Shown: piece after piece, positions 44,693 to 53,749 of the stretch
Layout of the letters: each line of letters opens with the position of its first letter
Position numbering within the stretch: the stretch's first letter is position 1
Assembly: GCA_050633885.1 (NCBI GenBank)
Contig: JBOEHK010000001.1
Coordinates: 434,001-498,000 of the forward strand
DNA: 64,000 bases
Reading direction: 5' to 3'
Source of the DNA: JAWSVE01 sp050633885
GTDB taxonomy: Bacteria > Pseudomonadota > Gammaproteobacteria > Pseudomonadales > Cellvibrionaceae
Position numbers and translations under genes: made by a program
Notes under the pieces: model-generated
The model's input: only the letters and a program-made list of their open reading frames with translations
What the model was told of the DNA's origin: nothing
Databases searched by the model: none

Positions 44693-45673
44693 TTAAAACT
44701 GAGTTGAAGGTTGTTGCATTACCCAAGAGTTTCCATGGTGAGAAATAACAGCGCTGTTACAGCTAGAAAAATTTAACGTTATCGATTCGTCCATGTTGCT
44801 AGTGTTTTCTAATGAAATTAAACCATGTTGAATATTTCCGTTGTCACACAGCAGAATATCTTTAATGGTAACTTCAAAGGTTTGTCCGTTATTGTTATGA
44901 AGTACGGCTAGTGCGCGGAATCCTTCCGTTTTATTACCTTTAACAACGGTGTCATCCAGTGTGAATTCTATACCCGTCGTTGAAGTGTGTGTTGCTGATT
45001 CACTACAGTCCAACACCATGTCGGAATAAGAGCAGTATTGTTTGTAAGTATGGTGACCAGTATAAGTAAAGTCGGGAATCTTGCTGTCAATGTGTAAATC
45101 ATAATCGATGTCGACAAAACCTGAATTGTTCGAGTCTAAGTTTAAAAATAAAGATACATTGCCATCTAATATAAGTTCTGAAGACTCTTGGATGAACCAA
45201 TTGCAAAATTCATTCATGTCACCATTGAGCTCGACACTTAATGGTCGTGATGTTAACTCTCCATCAGCACTATTGATGTCATAAGCCAGAGCGGCTGTAC
45301 CGCCACATTCGCCAGGAATGCCACTTATATTTTGCGATCCGGCGGTTGTTAGATTGAGTGCTGTGGTGTTTGTTGCCGCTTTTATTGTTTCAATGGGATC
45401 GGAGTTTGCGACAAACAGGCTGGCGGCAGTCGGTAAGAAAGAGGCTGTTTTTTCACTCAGCAAAATAGCTTTCGTTGTTTCTATTGAAGCGGTAGCGATC
45501 GATTCCGTCTCGTCTGTATTCATGATACTGCCAGCATCATCTTCACTCGTTGTTTCTTGAGGCGCTTTGTTGATGTTTGTCACTGAAGAATCCGAGTCGC
45601 CGTCATCCGTGCAGCCAATTAAGTGCGAAACTGATAGCAATAAGATGAAAAATGAAAACTTTTTTAGATGCAT
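44693..45673 (-). CDS. Predicted outer-membrane lipoprotein of unknown function
   Basis: A 326-aa protein with a lipoprotein signal: basic MHLKKF, hydrophobic SFFILLLSVSHLIG, lipobox cysteine C21. Position +2 is Thr, so outer-membrane sorting is expected. The mature part starts with an acidic Asp/Ser/Thr-rich linker (22-65). A globular domain with four or more cysteines follows (GECGG, EFCNWF, YCSYSDMVLDC, LLCDNG), possibly disulfide-bonded. No family was recognised. It interrupts the nagZ-mtnP neighbourhood seen in pseudomonads together with mscS, so it may be lineage-specific. Confidence 0.75.
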   Translation of the reverse strand: MHLKKFSFFILLLSVSHLIGCTDDGDSDSSVTNINKAPQETTSEDDAGSIMNTDETESIATASIETTKAILLSEKTASFLPTAASLFVANSDPIETIKAATNTTALNLTTAGSQNISGIPGECGGTAALAYDINSADGELTSRPLSVELNGDMNEFCNWFIQESSELILDGNVSLFLNLDSNNSGFVDIDYDLHIDSKIPDFTYTGHHTYKQYCSYSDMVLDCSESATHTSTTGIEFTLDDTVVKGNKTEGFRALAVLHNNNGQTFEVTIKDILLCDNGNIQHGLISLENTSNMDESITLNFSSCNSAVISHHGNSWVMQQPSTQF

Positions 45674-45891
45674 TGAGTAAATCCCTTAAAGAATAAAATG
45701 TTTACTGTGATGTGCTTAATGAATAAGGTTGAAAGATGAGTATTAGAGCCTAAAAAAATAATTTTTTATGTTAACTCCTTAGCAAGCTTAAACAATGTAT
45801 TGTTTCATTACAGTCTGGTCTGGCTCTATTTGTTGCGAGATCACTTGAAGTTTAAAGAATTTGAAATTGATTTAAGGTAAAAGTATTAGGT

Positions 45892-46722
45892 ATGAAAAAG
45901 CTTTTGGGTGTTATTGGAGGGTCTGGGTTTGATGATTTTATGGCGCTCTCCGAAAGAGAAGAGTTTTCTGTGGAGACGCCATTCGGTGTCAGTAAGGATG
46001 TGTCATGCGGGCTGATTGACAGTCATCATGTGGTATTTATTCCCCGCCATGGTAAACAGCACGCGATAGCACCTCATGAGATTAATTATCGGGCGAATAT
46101 GTGGGCGCTTAAAAAATTAGGTGTATCACATGTGTTGGCTATTAATGCCGTAGGCGGAATCCATGAAGACCTTGGCCCCGGATGTTTGGCGATTCCTGAT
46201 CAGATAATCGATTATAGCTATGGTCGTGAACACACCTATTACTCTGGTCATGGGGCTAATAATGAAAAAAATGATGATGTTTTGAGTGAATTCCTGGCTT
46301 CGAGTCTTGATCATATTGATTTTACTTTTCCGTATGAGGGGGATTGGCGTGAATTCGTCTTGTCTCAGTGTAAGAACCATGTTGAAGAACATAAAAAATC
46401 TTTAAGCGCTTCTTTAGGATTGTTGGAACAAGGTGTTTATGGGTGTACGCAAGGGCCACGTTTAGAAACGGCAGCAGAGGTGATGCGTTTAAAGCGAGAT
46501 GGTTGTGACATGATAGGGATGACAGGGATGCCCGAGGCTGCCTTGGCAAAAGAGCTATCTCTCCCGTATGCGTGTATCGCTATTAGTGTTAATTGGGCTG
46601 CGGGTTTGAGTGATGAGCAGATAACCTATGAGTTGATTAAGTCGCATCTGGCTTCAAGGGTCGAATTTGTTAAAAGTATAATAGAAGATTTAAGCGCCAA
46701 TTTGATGAATTATTCTGATTAG
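45892..46722 (+). CDS. mtnP: S-methyl-5'-thioinosine phosphorylase / MTA phosphorylase family
   Basis: Purine-nucleoside phosphorylase of the methylthioadenosine salvage route. 276 aa. The phosphate loop GVIGGSGF is at the N-terminus, then FIPRHGKQHAIAPHEINYRAN, INAVGGIHEDLGPG, QGPRLETAAEV and MIGMTGMPEAALAKEL. Near the base pocket it reads SVNWAAG, with Asn where adenine-specific MTA phosphorylases have Asp. This favours a 6-oxopurine, so methylthioinosine, as in the Pseudomonas enzyme next to nagZ. About 18 extra residues sit after the REHTYYSG strand compared with that enzyme as recalled. Exact substrate is inferred. Confidence 0.9.
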   Translation: MKKLLGVIGGSGFDDFMALSEREEFSVETPFGVSKDVSCGLIDSHHVVFIPRHGKQHAIAPHEINYRANMWALKKLGVSHVLAINAVGGIHEDLGPGCLAIPDQIIDYSYGREHTYYSGHGANNEKNDDVLSEFLASSLDHIDFTFPYEGDWREFVLSQCKNHVEEHKKSLSASLGLLEQGVYGCTQGPRLETAAEVMRLKRDGCDMIGMTGMPEAALAKELSLPYACIAISVNWAAGLSDEQITYELIKSHLASRVEFVKSIIEDLSANLMNYSD

Positions 46723-47096
46723 TTGCTGATAAATACCCCGTGCCTCTGGACATTGACTTTGATATCAAATAAAAATAGCATTCAAGACAATATAAAAGTA
46801 TAGCTATTTGCGTGATACATATTTTTTCACCACATAGTGTGTCATGTTGTTTGATATATTATGTGACAGTGAATTAACTACTTAATGTGATTAAATTCGC
46901 TCTATTTTGGGTAGAAAATAATAATAAGAAACAGATTAATATTTGATTTCAGATGGTTAGATTTTTAAGCTTTGCTAATGATTCCCTGCTATTCACTTGA
47001 TTGATTGTGTTCATCAGCATGAGCATACGGATTAAGTGTTTGTAGATTTGTGAAAGAGAAGTGTCATTAAAAAAATAATAAATAAAGGTAAATAAG
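46723..47096. other. Leader region of the cold-shock gene
   Basis: About 370 bases upstream of the cold-shock gene. Such genes often have a long structured leader. It holds copy 2 of the 33-base motif (47034-47066). No promoter was firmly identified. Confidence 0.5.
47034..47066 (+). repeat. 33-base intergenic motif, copy 2
   Basis: AAGTGTTTGTAGATTTGTGA and following bases match 18501-18533 at about 26 of 33 positions. It ends about 30 bases before the cold-shock start codon, inside the probable leader RNA. Confidence 0.45.
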
Positions 47097-47309
47097 ATGG
47101 ATGATAGAACTAAAGGCACTGTGAAGTGGTTTAACAATGCAAGAGGGTATGGGTTTATTACGTTTGGAGAGGAAAGCGCCGATGTGTTTGTCCACTATCG
47201 TAATATTCGAGGTGATGGCTTCCGCTCATTAAGCGAAGGGCAAGAAGTGGAATTTGCTATGCAGGAAGGTGACAAAGGGCTTCAGGCAGAAGATGTGACA
47301 TGCGTTTAG
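47097..47309 (+). CDS. Cold-shock domain protein
   Basis: A 70-aa single-stranded nucleic-acid-binding OB-fold protein. It begins with GTVKWFNNARGYGFITF (RNP1 within GYGFITF), then DVFVHYRNI (RNP2) and LSEGQEVEFAMQEGDKGLQAEDV. AAAGG lies about 9 bases before the ATG. The paralogue class (CspA, CspD or other) cannot be told. RNA chaperone function is expected. It is a single gene convergent with csiV. Confidence 0.93.
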   Translation: MDDRTKGTVKWFNNARGYGFITFGEESADVFVHYRNIRGDGFRSLSEGQEVEFAMQEGDKGLQAEDVTCV

Positions 47310-47425
47310 TGACGGCTGCCGACTCCTTTTAATTTCTGTGTTTCCATTCAGGTATCAATTCGCGATCTATGCTCTGGCTGCATAAAGAGCGAAGAGCATC
47401 ATCGTATTTGTCCATTTTGCTTTTT

Positions 47426-47461
47426 TTTGTTCTTTCCTTTGTTCTTTCCTTTGTTCTTAGC
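47426..47461. repeat. 12-bp tandem repeat at the csiV stop codon
   Basis: TTTGTTCTTTCC repeated twice perfectly, with a third copy TTTGTTCTTAGC that contains the csiV stop codon (minus strand). Probably slippage of a pyrimidine-rich tract. Confidence 0.75.
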
Positions 47462-48341
47462 TTTCTTCGTTGTTTTCTGCTTGTTCTTCAGGGTTCTCGT
47501 TCTCGGCTCCGGCAGTATCAATAGGTGTGAATTGAATCAAAATACCTGCGAGTGGGTGATCAATATAGTGTAACTCTTTACTTCGCATTCTGCGTGTCAC
47601 TTTAATTGGGGCAATGTTTTCAATGATATAGGGTGATGAGATAAGGCTGTCATATTCACTGTTGGTTGAATCAGATTGGGACCATGTGTTGCTTGCTTTA
47701 TCATCTGCAAATATCGCTGATTGTTTTTGAGGTTTGTTGGGTGCAATAGGGAGCTCCGGCCAATTTAGTTTTTCTTGGCCGAAGTTAGTCGCAAAATTGG
47801 TTATCCATAAGTTTGTTGTAATATGTAGATAGCGTTGTAGTTTTAATTGAATGCTGCCTTCCAGCTCTCTGTGATCACCAAAAAGCTCGCCGCCCTCAAT
47901 TAATATAGCAGGGCCGCTATTTTTTTCTAGCATACCTTGATTCCAAGCGCCGTGAAATAAAACACGGTAGTTGTTGCTTCTCTGTAATTTTCGCGCTTCG
48001 TCTTGAAGTAATAATTCGTTTTCAGGAAGTAATGTGATTGAATTTTCTGGAGCTAGCGTCGTTTCTTGCTTTTGCCTAACCAGGGATGCCCACTCAAGAG
48101 GGTAGGAAAGTTTGACGTTGGTATTCCATTGCTCGACGTGCTGTTTAGGGTTTCCACCTTGCCGAAAGATTATAAGCTCAACTTTATACCATCGTTTACT
48201 TTCTTCACTTTCTTGAGAGAGTGATAACTGAGGTGAAAGCGTCATTCCGAAAAGTATGAGTAGTGTCAAAAAACGCCTGATAGACATTAAGTTTTTGGGA
48301 ATATTTTTTTGTATATCACATGAGTTCATAAGTGAGGCCAA
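47457..48341 (-). CDS. csiV: CsiV-family envelope protein
   Basis: A periplasmic protein of the CsiV family, which in Vibrio binds peptidoglycan and supports the LpoA-PBP1A synthase. 294 aa at most. The frame opens at TTG 48341; ATG 48287 gives a better signal peptide start (MSIRRFLTLLILFGMTLSPQ). The mature domain starts RWYKVELIIFRQ and continues with IQLKLQRYLHITTNLWI. Near the C-terminus KELHYIDHPLAGILIQFTP is the family ending, and an acidic Glu-rich tail follows. It lies 42 bases after mfd, as in pseudomonads. Confidence 0.83.
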   Translation of the reverse strand: MASLMNSCDIQKNIPKNLMSIRRFLTLLILFGMTLSPQLSLSQESEESKRWYKVELIIFRQGGNPKQHVEQWNTNVKLSYPLEWASLVRQKQETTLAPENSITLLPENELLLQDEARKLQRSNNYRVLFHGAWNQGMLEKNSGPAILIEGGELFGDHRELEGSIQLKLQRYLHITTNLWITNFATNFGQEKLNWPELPIAPNKPQKQSAIFADDKASNTWSQSDSTNSEYDSLISSPYIIENIAPIKVTRRMRSKELHYIDHPLAGILIQFTPIDTAGAENENPEEQAENNEES

Positions 48342-48382
48342 AATGTTAGTGGTGAATAGCAGTATAGTGATTGTTTCGTTGA

Positions 48383-51300
48383 TTAATTTTTTGGGCTTAG
48401 TCGTTCTAATAATTGTTCAATCGTATTGAATTTGTTGTCGGGAGTTTCCATATCAGCAATAAATTTTAAATGATTTGCGCCGCTCATTTGGTAATTTTGT
48501 GGTTGTGATTGTACAAGCTTAACGATCACTAATGGATCTGCAGCGGTATCGCTTCCAAACTCTATTCTACCTGAACCCGCTGAGGCTTCTAGTTTTGATA
48601 TGCCGAGCGAGAGTGCTTTAATTTTTAATTCAGAGACTTTAAATAAATTTTTTGTTGAATCAGGCAGCAAACCAAATCGATCAATCATTTCGACTTGCAG
48701 TTCACGTAACTCGTGAGAGTCTTTAGCACCGGAAATACGTTTATACATGATGAGTCGAGAGTGTACATCCGGTAAATAGTCATCGGGAATTAATGCTGGT
48801 ATTCGTAAGTTAACTTCGACGCTATCGGCAAGCGATGGTTCAACGTCAAGTGATTTCCCTTCTTGCAATGCTTTGACAGCGCGATCTAACATTTCCATAT
48901 ACAAAGAAAAACCGATCGTTTGGATTTGACCACTTTGTCCGTCACCCAATAATTCACCTGCGCCTCGAATTTCCATATCGTGAGTTGCCAGTGTAAATCC
49001 GGCGCCAAGATCAGATGTGTTACTAATGGCATCCAGGCGCTTTATGGCATCGCCGGTCATTTGTTTTTTGGGTGGAGTGAGAAGATAGGCGTAGGCTTGG
49101 TGATGTGATCGTCCAACTCGTCCCCGTAATTGATGCAGTTGTGCCAAACCAAATTTGTCAGCACGATCAATAATAATCGTGTTGGCATTGGGAATGTCAA
49201 TTCCGGTTTCAATAATCGTGGTGCAAACAAGAATGTTAAAGCGCTTGTGATAAAAATCACTCATGACTTTCTCAAGTTCACGTTCTGACAATTGTCCGTG
49301 ACCAATGGCGATCCGAGCTTCAGGGACGAGCTCTTGTAAATCTTGCGCTGTTTTTTCGATCGTTTTCACTTCATTATGTAAATAATACACTTGCCCACCA
49401 CGTAAAATCTCACGTGAAATGGCTTCTTTTGCTAAGCCATTGTCGTGTGCTCTCACAAATGTTTTGACCGATAATCTTCTTGCCGGTGGAGTGCTAATAA
49501 TAGATAAGTCACGAATACCTGACATGGACATGTTCAATGTTCGAGGAATAGGTGTTGCTGTTAACGTTAAGATATCGACTTCAGCTCTGAGGGATTTCAA
49601 CTGATCTTTCTGTCGAACACCAAAGCGGTGTTCTTCATCGATAATAACAAGGCCAAGTGATTTATACTTTATGTCGGGCTGTATTAATTTATGTGTGCCG
49701 ATGATGATATCAACAGCACCGGTTTGTATTTTTTTCTGAACGTCTTCGACTTCTTTGGTGCTTCTAAAACGAGAAAGCACTTCTACGTTGACAGGCCAGT
49801 CGGCAAAGCGGTCTTTGAAATTTTCGTAATGCTGTTGAGCGAGCAAGGTGGTCGGCACTAAAATGGCGACTTGTTTTCCACTTTGTACAGCAATAAATGC
49901 TGCTCTCATTGCGACCTCGGTTTTGCCAAAACCCACGTCACCACAGACTAAACGATCCATGGCTTGACCGGATAACATGTCATTGCGAACAGCTTCGATT
50001 GCTGTTTGTTGGTCGGGTGTTTCTTCAAAAGGAAAAGCGCTCGAAAATTTATCGTATGCGGATTTAGGGTCCCGAAAAGAATAGCCTTCTTTTGCGGCAC
50101 GTTGAGCGTAAATGTTTAACAGTTCAGCAGCGACGTCACGAATTTTCTCTGCGGCTTTACGCTTGGCTTTTTGCCATTGTTCACTACCAAGTTTGTTGAG
50201 AGGAGCGCTGTCTGCATCAGCGCCACTGTAGCGACTGATTTGGTCAAGGCTTGCAACGGGAACATATAATTTGTCATTGCCGGCGTATTCTAATAATAAA
50301 AACTCGTGGCGTTGTCCCTCAACCTCTATAATTTCTAAGCCTTGATACCGACCGACACCGTGATTAATGTGCACAACAGGCGCGCCGATATTGAGTTCGG
50401 TTAAGTTTTTAATGATTTGTTCAGATGTATCTGGTGCTTTTTTGCGTCGCCGACGCTGTTGAACTTGGTTGCCAAAAAGTTCGCCTTCTGTCACGACGGC
50501 GATGTTATGTTCTGGTAAAAACAGTCCCTGTGAGATTGGGTTAACAGTGACGCAAAAGCTTTCGGACGAATAAAGAAAATCTATCCACGAGTTGACAGTG
50601 GTAGGCTTGACGCCAATTTTATTCAGTAGCTCTAATAAAGTCTCTCTGCGCCCTGCCGATTCAGCACAAAATAAAATTCTGTTTTCTGAAGATAATAAGA
50701 AATGCTCAAGTGCATGAAGCGGATTGTTGGCCCGATCATCGATGGCGAGATTTGGAAGTTTTGAGCTGTTAAATAATTCGGCTTTGTTAGCTTCTTCGGA
50801 GATATTATGCCATTCAATTCTAGAGCGTAGCTTTAAGTTCGCATAGACATCATCGCTTCTTAAAAATAATGCGCTCGGTGATAAAATGGGGCGCTCTATG
50901 TCGGCACTGCGACTTTCGTAGCGTGAGAAAGATTCTTTCCAAAAATACTCGATAGCATTTTCTAAATTGCCCTCTGTAAATACAATGGCATGTTTAGGAA
51001 GATAATCAAACAATGTTCCACATTCATCAAAAAATAACGGTAAGTAATATTCAATGCCGGCTGGAGCAATGCCTTCGCTAACGTCTTGATAAAGAGGGCA
51101 GCGACGATGATCGACATCAAACGTTTTATGCCAACTGTCTCGAAAGTGTGTGATGCCTTCTTTATCTAACGGATATTCTTTCGCGGGTAACAAGCGAATT
51201 GATTCTATTTGTTGAATTGTTCGTTGAGTTTCTGAATCGAAAGTTCTTAGTGATTCAACTTCGTCATCAAAAAGGTCGATACGATAAGGAAGCTGGCTTC

Positions 51301-51871
51301 CCATCGGGAAAATATCGACCAGTGAGCCACGGACGGCGTATTCGCCGTGCTCGAAAACCGTATCAACACAACGGTAACCAGTTTCCTGTAATCGGCGAGT
51401 AATTTGCGTTAATTCAAATTTTTGCCCTTTCTCAATGACTAAGCTATTTCTTTGGATGTACTCAGGAGGGCAAAGACGATGCAAAAGAGTCGTAATTGGA
51501 ACCACTAAAATCCCACGTTTGATGTGAGGTAGCTGGTAAAGGGTATGTAGCCGATCAGAGATAATATCCTGGTGTGGTGAAAAATAGTCGTAGGGGAGTG
51601 TTTCCCAATCGGGTAAGTGCAAAATTGGCAGGTCGTTATCAGTTGTTTGTTTGCTAAAGAAACGAAGCTCTTCCTCTAAGACGCTCGCGGTTGCAGTATC
51701 TTGCGTAATAACAATAGTGAAGTTGTCGTGCAGTTGTGCAGTATTAGCTATCGACAGTGAAAGGGCGCTACCGTGTAAACCTGCCCATCGGCGTTTGTCG
51801 CCAGCAGAAATAGGGAATACGGGGTTTAGAGTGTCTTGCTGTTTATGGTCCAACTGGGATTGCTCTTCCAT
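48383..51871 (-). CDS. mfd: Transcription-repair coupling factor
   Basis: ATP-driven translocase that removes stalled RNA polymerase and recruits UvrA. 1162 aa, the usual size. A UvrB-like N-terminal module includes PILHLPDWETLPYDYFSPH. The RNA-polymerase-interacting region (VVHINHGVGRYQGL) lies near 500. The motor domains have Walker A CGDVGFGKTE (about 642-652), DEEHRFG (about 745), TATPIPRTL and the RGRVGRS motif. The C-terminal TRCF domain contains IDRFGLLP. It is the first gene of a mfd-csiV unit. Confidence 0.97.
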   Translation of the reverse strand: MEEQSQLDHKQQDTLNPVFPISAGDKRRWAGLHGSALSLSIANTAQLHDNFTIVITQDTATASVLEEELRFFSKQTTDNDLPILHLPDWETLPYDYFSPHQDIISDRLHTLYQLPHIKRGILVVPITTLLHRLCPPEYIQRNSLVIEKGQKFELTQITRRLQETGYRCVDTVFEHGEYAVRGSLVDIFPMGSQLPYRIDLFDDEVESLRTFDSETQRTIQQIESIRLLPAKEYPLDKEGITHFRDSWHKTFDVDHRRCPLYQDVSEGIAPAGIEYYLPLFFDECGTLFDYLPKHAIVFTEGNLENAIEYFWKESFSRYESRSADIERPILSPSALFLRSDDVYANLKLRSRIEWHNISEEANKAELFNSSKLPNLAIDDRANNPLHALEHFLLSSENRILFCAESAGRRETLLELLNKIGVKPTTVNSWIDFLYSSESFCVTVNPISQGLFLPEHNIAVVTEGELFGNQVQQRRRRKKAPDTSEQIIKNLTELNIGAPVVHINHGVGRYQGLEIIEVEGQRHEFLLLEYAGNDKLYVPVASLDQISRYSGADADSAPLNKLGSEQWQKAKRKAAEKIRDVAAELLNIYAQRAAKEGYSFRDPKSAYDKFSSAFPFEETPDQQTAIEAVRNDMLSGQAMDRLVCGDVGFGKTEVAMRAAFIAVQSGKQVAILVPTTLLAQQHYENFKDRFADWPVNVEVLSRFRSTKEVEDVQKKIQTGAVDIIIGTHKLIQPDIKYKSLGLVIIDEEHRFGVRQKDQLKSLRAEVDILTLTATPIPRTLNMSMSGIRDLSIISTPPARRLSVKTFVRAHDNGLAKEAISREILRGGQVYYLHNEVKTIEKTAQDLQELVPEARIAIGHGQLSERELEKVMSDFYHKRFNILVCTTIIETGIDIPNANTIIIDRADKFGLAQLHQLRGRVGRSHHQAYAYLLTPPKKQMTGDAIKRLDAISNTSDLGAGFTLATHDMEIRGAGELLGDGQSGQIQTIGFSLYMEMLDRAVKALQEGKSLDVEPSLADSVEVNLRIPALIPDDYLPDVHSRLIMYKRISGAKDSHELRELQVEMIDRFGLLPDSTKNLFKVSELKIKALSLGISKLEASAGSGRIEFGSDTAADPLVIVKLVQSQPQNYQMSGANHLKFIADMETPDNKFNTIEQLLERLSPKN

Positions 51872-52282
51872 TGTTAAGTTATTACTTGGTTTTGTGTTGC
51901 TGTTCGTTTCATTCGGGGCGCGTATTGTAACGATTTTATAGGTATGAAGCAGTGCGATATTGGAAAGGTTTCTGGATAAGTTGAACCTATTGTTGGGGTT
52001 ACGTTGGTGAACGCTTTATTTGATCAAAAAGCGAGCGATTTCAGTTGTGGTGATGGCCCCGTTAAATGAGATCGCTCACCTAGCCTGCCTTATATCTGCT
52101 ACAAGCTCCCTCGAATCTACAAACGCTTTGCAATCTGGTGAGGCTCCTTGGATAATGGCGCCCCAAAATAGTGGCTCATGACGAGTCACTAGTGTAGTGG
52201 ATGCATATTTTAGTATTTGTTTGAGTAATCAAAGTCTTGGAAAGACTGTTTAAAATCACTAGCGAGTAAAGGGTAACGACAC
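51872..52282. other. Intergenic region between mfd and gap with clustered palindromes
   Basis: About 410 bases between divergent genes. Contains a near-palindrome centred on TTTGATCAAA (52012-52033), an inverted repeat GAGCGAT / ATCGCTC (52033-52077), an imperfect hairpin AGTGGCTC / GAGTCACT (52170-52190) and AGTCTT / AAGACT (52233-52247). It also has a stretch near 52111-52130 faintly similar (opposite strand) to the 33-base motif. No gene was recognised. Confidence 0.55.
52033..52077. repeat. Inverted repeat GAGCGAT/ATCGCTC upstream of gap
   Basis: Seven-base perfect arms (52033-52039 and 52071-52077) with a 31-base spacer. It adjoins the TTTGATCAAA-centred palindrome. Confidence 0.45.
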
Positions 52283-53749
52283 GTGAATCAACTGAATCGA
52301 CCAAAACCGGAAGACTATTTTAAAGACTGGAAACAACGTGAAGCGCTTGCAGAGGCGATGATTCCAATTATTGGTAAGTTAAACCGCGATCGGAATGTTA
52401 ACGTTTATATGTATGGGCGTTCATTAGTCAATCGTTCAGTTATCGACATCATGAAAGCTCATCGTTTTGTTCGCCAAGTCGAAGAAAATGAATTATCTGA
52501 ATTTGAAACCTTTCCACTTCTTGAAAAATTGAGCCAGCTTGAGCTGGGTCATGCGCAAATTGACTTGGGCAAGCTGACTGTTAAGCACATGAAGCTGAAC
52601 AATGATAAGCCTGTTGATGTTGATGCATACCTGGCAGAAGAGTTTAGCTCTCTTGCGGGCCGTAAAGACAAGCCCATTCCGGATGCTCAGGATATTGTTC
52701 TTTATGGTTTTGGTCGCATCGGTCGTCTTGTCGCTCGTTTGCTTGTTGAGAAAGCGGGTAGCGGCGACACCATGCGCTTAAAAGCCATTGTTGTTCGTAA
52801 AGGATCGGAAGATGACTTAGTCAAGCGGGCAAGCTTATTGCGTCGCGATTCAGTGCACGGTTCTTTTAAGGGGACTATTCGGATTGATGAAGATACTAAT
52901 TCTTTGATCTGCAACGGTAACGAAATCAAAGTCATTTATGCAAATTCACCCAGTGAAGTTGATTACACAAAGTACGGTATTAACAACGCTATCGTGGTTG
53001 ATAATACGGGTGTTTGGCGTGATGAAGCTGGTCTTAGTAAGCATTTAGAGTGCCCCGGTGCTAGTAAAGTTATTTTGACCGCGCCAGGTAAAGGTAATCT
53101 AAAAAATATTGTTTATGGTATTAATCATTCTGAGATTAAACCTGAAGATAAAATCGTTTCAGCGGCATCTTGTACGACAAATGCAATCGTTCCAGTACTT
53201 AGTGTCATGATGGACAAATACGGCGTGAAGCGAGGTCACGTTGAAACGGTCCACTCTTTCACTAACGATCAAAATTTGATTGATAATTTTCATAAAGGTG
53301 AGCGACGTGGGCGTGCAGCATCATTAAATATGGTGTTAACCGAAACGGGAGCAGCAAAAGCGGTAGCAAAAGCTCTGCCTGAGCTGGGTGGAAAGCTAAC
53401 AGGAAATGCAATCCGGGTTCCGACGCCAAATGTCTCTATGGCTATTTTGAATTTAACGCTGGGTAAAGAGACGACGAAAGAAGAACTCAATGAAGAAATG
53501 CGTAATATCGCACTCCATTCTGATCTTCAGCGTCAAATTGATTACACCAACTCTCCAGAGGTAGTTTCTACGGATTTTGTTGGTTCTCGTCATGCTTGTG
53601 TTTTTGACAGTCGAGCGACGATTGTTGATGGCGATAGTTGTGTTCTTTACTGTTGGTATGACAATGAATTTGGTTACAGTTGCCAAGTGGTACGTTGTTT
53701 GGAAGATATGTCTGGTATTAATTACACGGTCTATCCTGAAAAGAGCTAA
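52283..53749 (+). CDS. Glyceraldehyde-3-phosphate dehydrogenase, long form
   Basis: NAD(P)-dependent GAPDH. 488 aa, GTG start, AAAGGG about 10 bases before. The dehydrogenase part starts near residue 135, with GFGRIG at 142-147, catalytic C297 in SAASCTTNA, and the C-terminal WYDNEFGYS. The first 135 residues are an extra helical domain absent from GapA (YFKDWKQREALAEAMIPIIGKL). Pseudomonads have the same long form between mfd and nqrA. The role of the extension and the preferred direction are not known from sequence. Glycolytic or gluconeogenic use cannot be decided. Confidence 0.94.
   Translation: MNQLNRPKPEDYFKDWKQREALAEAMIPIIGKLNRDRNVNVYMYGRSLVNRSVIDIMKAHRFVRQVEENELSEFETFPLLEKLSQLELGHAQIDLGKLTVKHMKLNNDKPVDVDAYLAEEFSSLAGRKDKPIPDAQDIVLYGFGRIGRLVARLLVEKAGSGDTMRLKAIVVRKGSEDDLVKRASLLRRDSVHGSFKGTIRIDEDTNSLICNGNEIKVIYANSPSEVDYTKYGINNAIVVDNTGVWRDEAGLSKHLECPGASKVILTAPGKGNLKNIVYGINHSEIKPEDKIVSAASCTTNAIVPVLSVMMDKYGVKRGHVETVHSFTNDQNLIDNFHKGERRGRAASLNMVLTETGAAKAVAKALPELGGKLTGNAIRVPTPNVSMAILNLTLGKETTKEELNEEMRNIALHSDLQRQIDYTNSPEVVSTDFVGSRHACVFDSRATIVDGDSCVLYCWYDNEFGYSCQVVRCLEDMSGINYTVYPEKS

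Noticed and set aside
52111..52130. Third copy of the 33-base intergenic motif
   Set aside because: Only about 11 contiguous bases resemble it on the opposite strand; could be chance, so not listed as a repeat copy.
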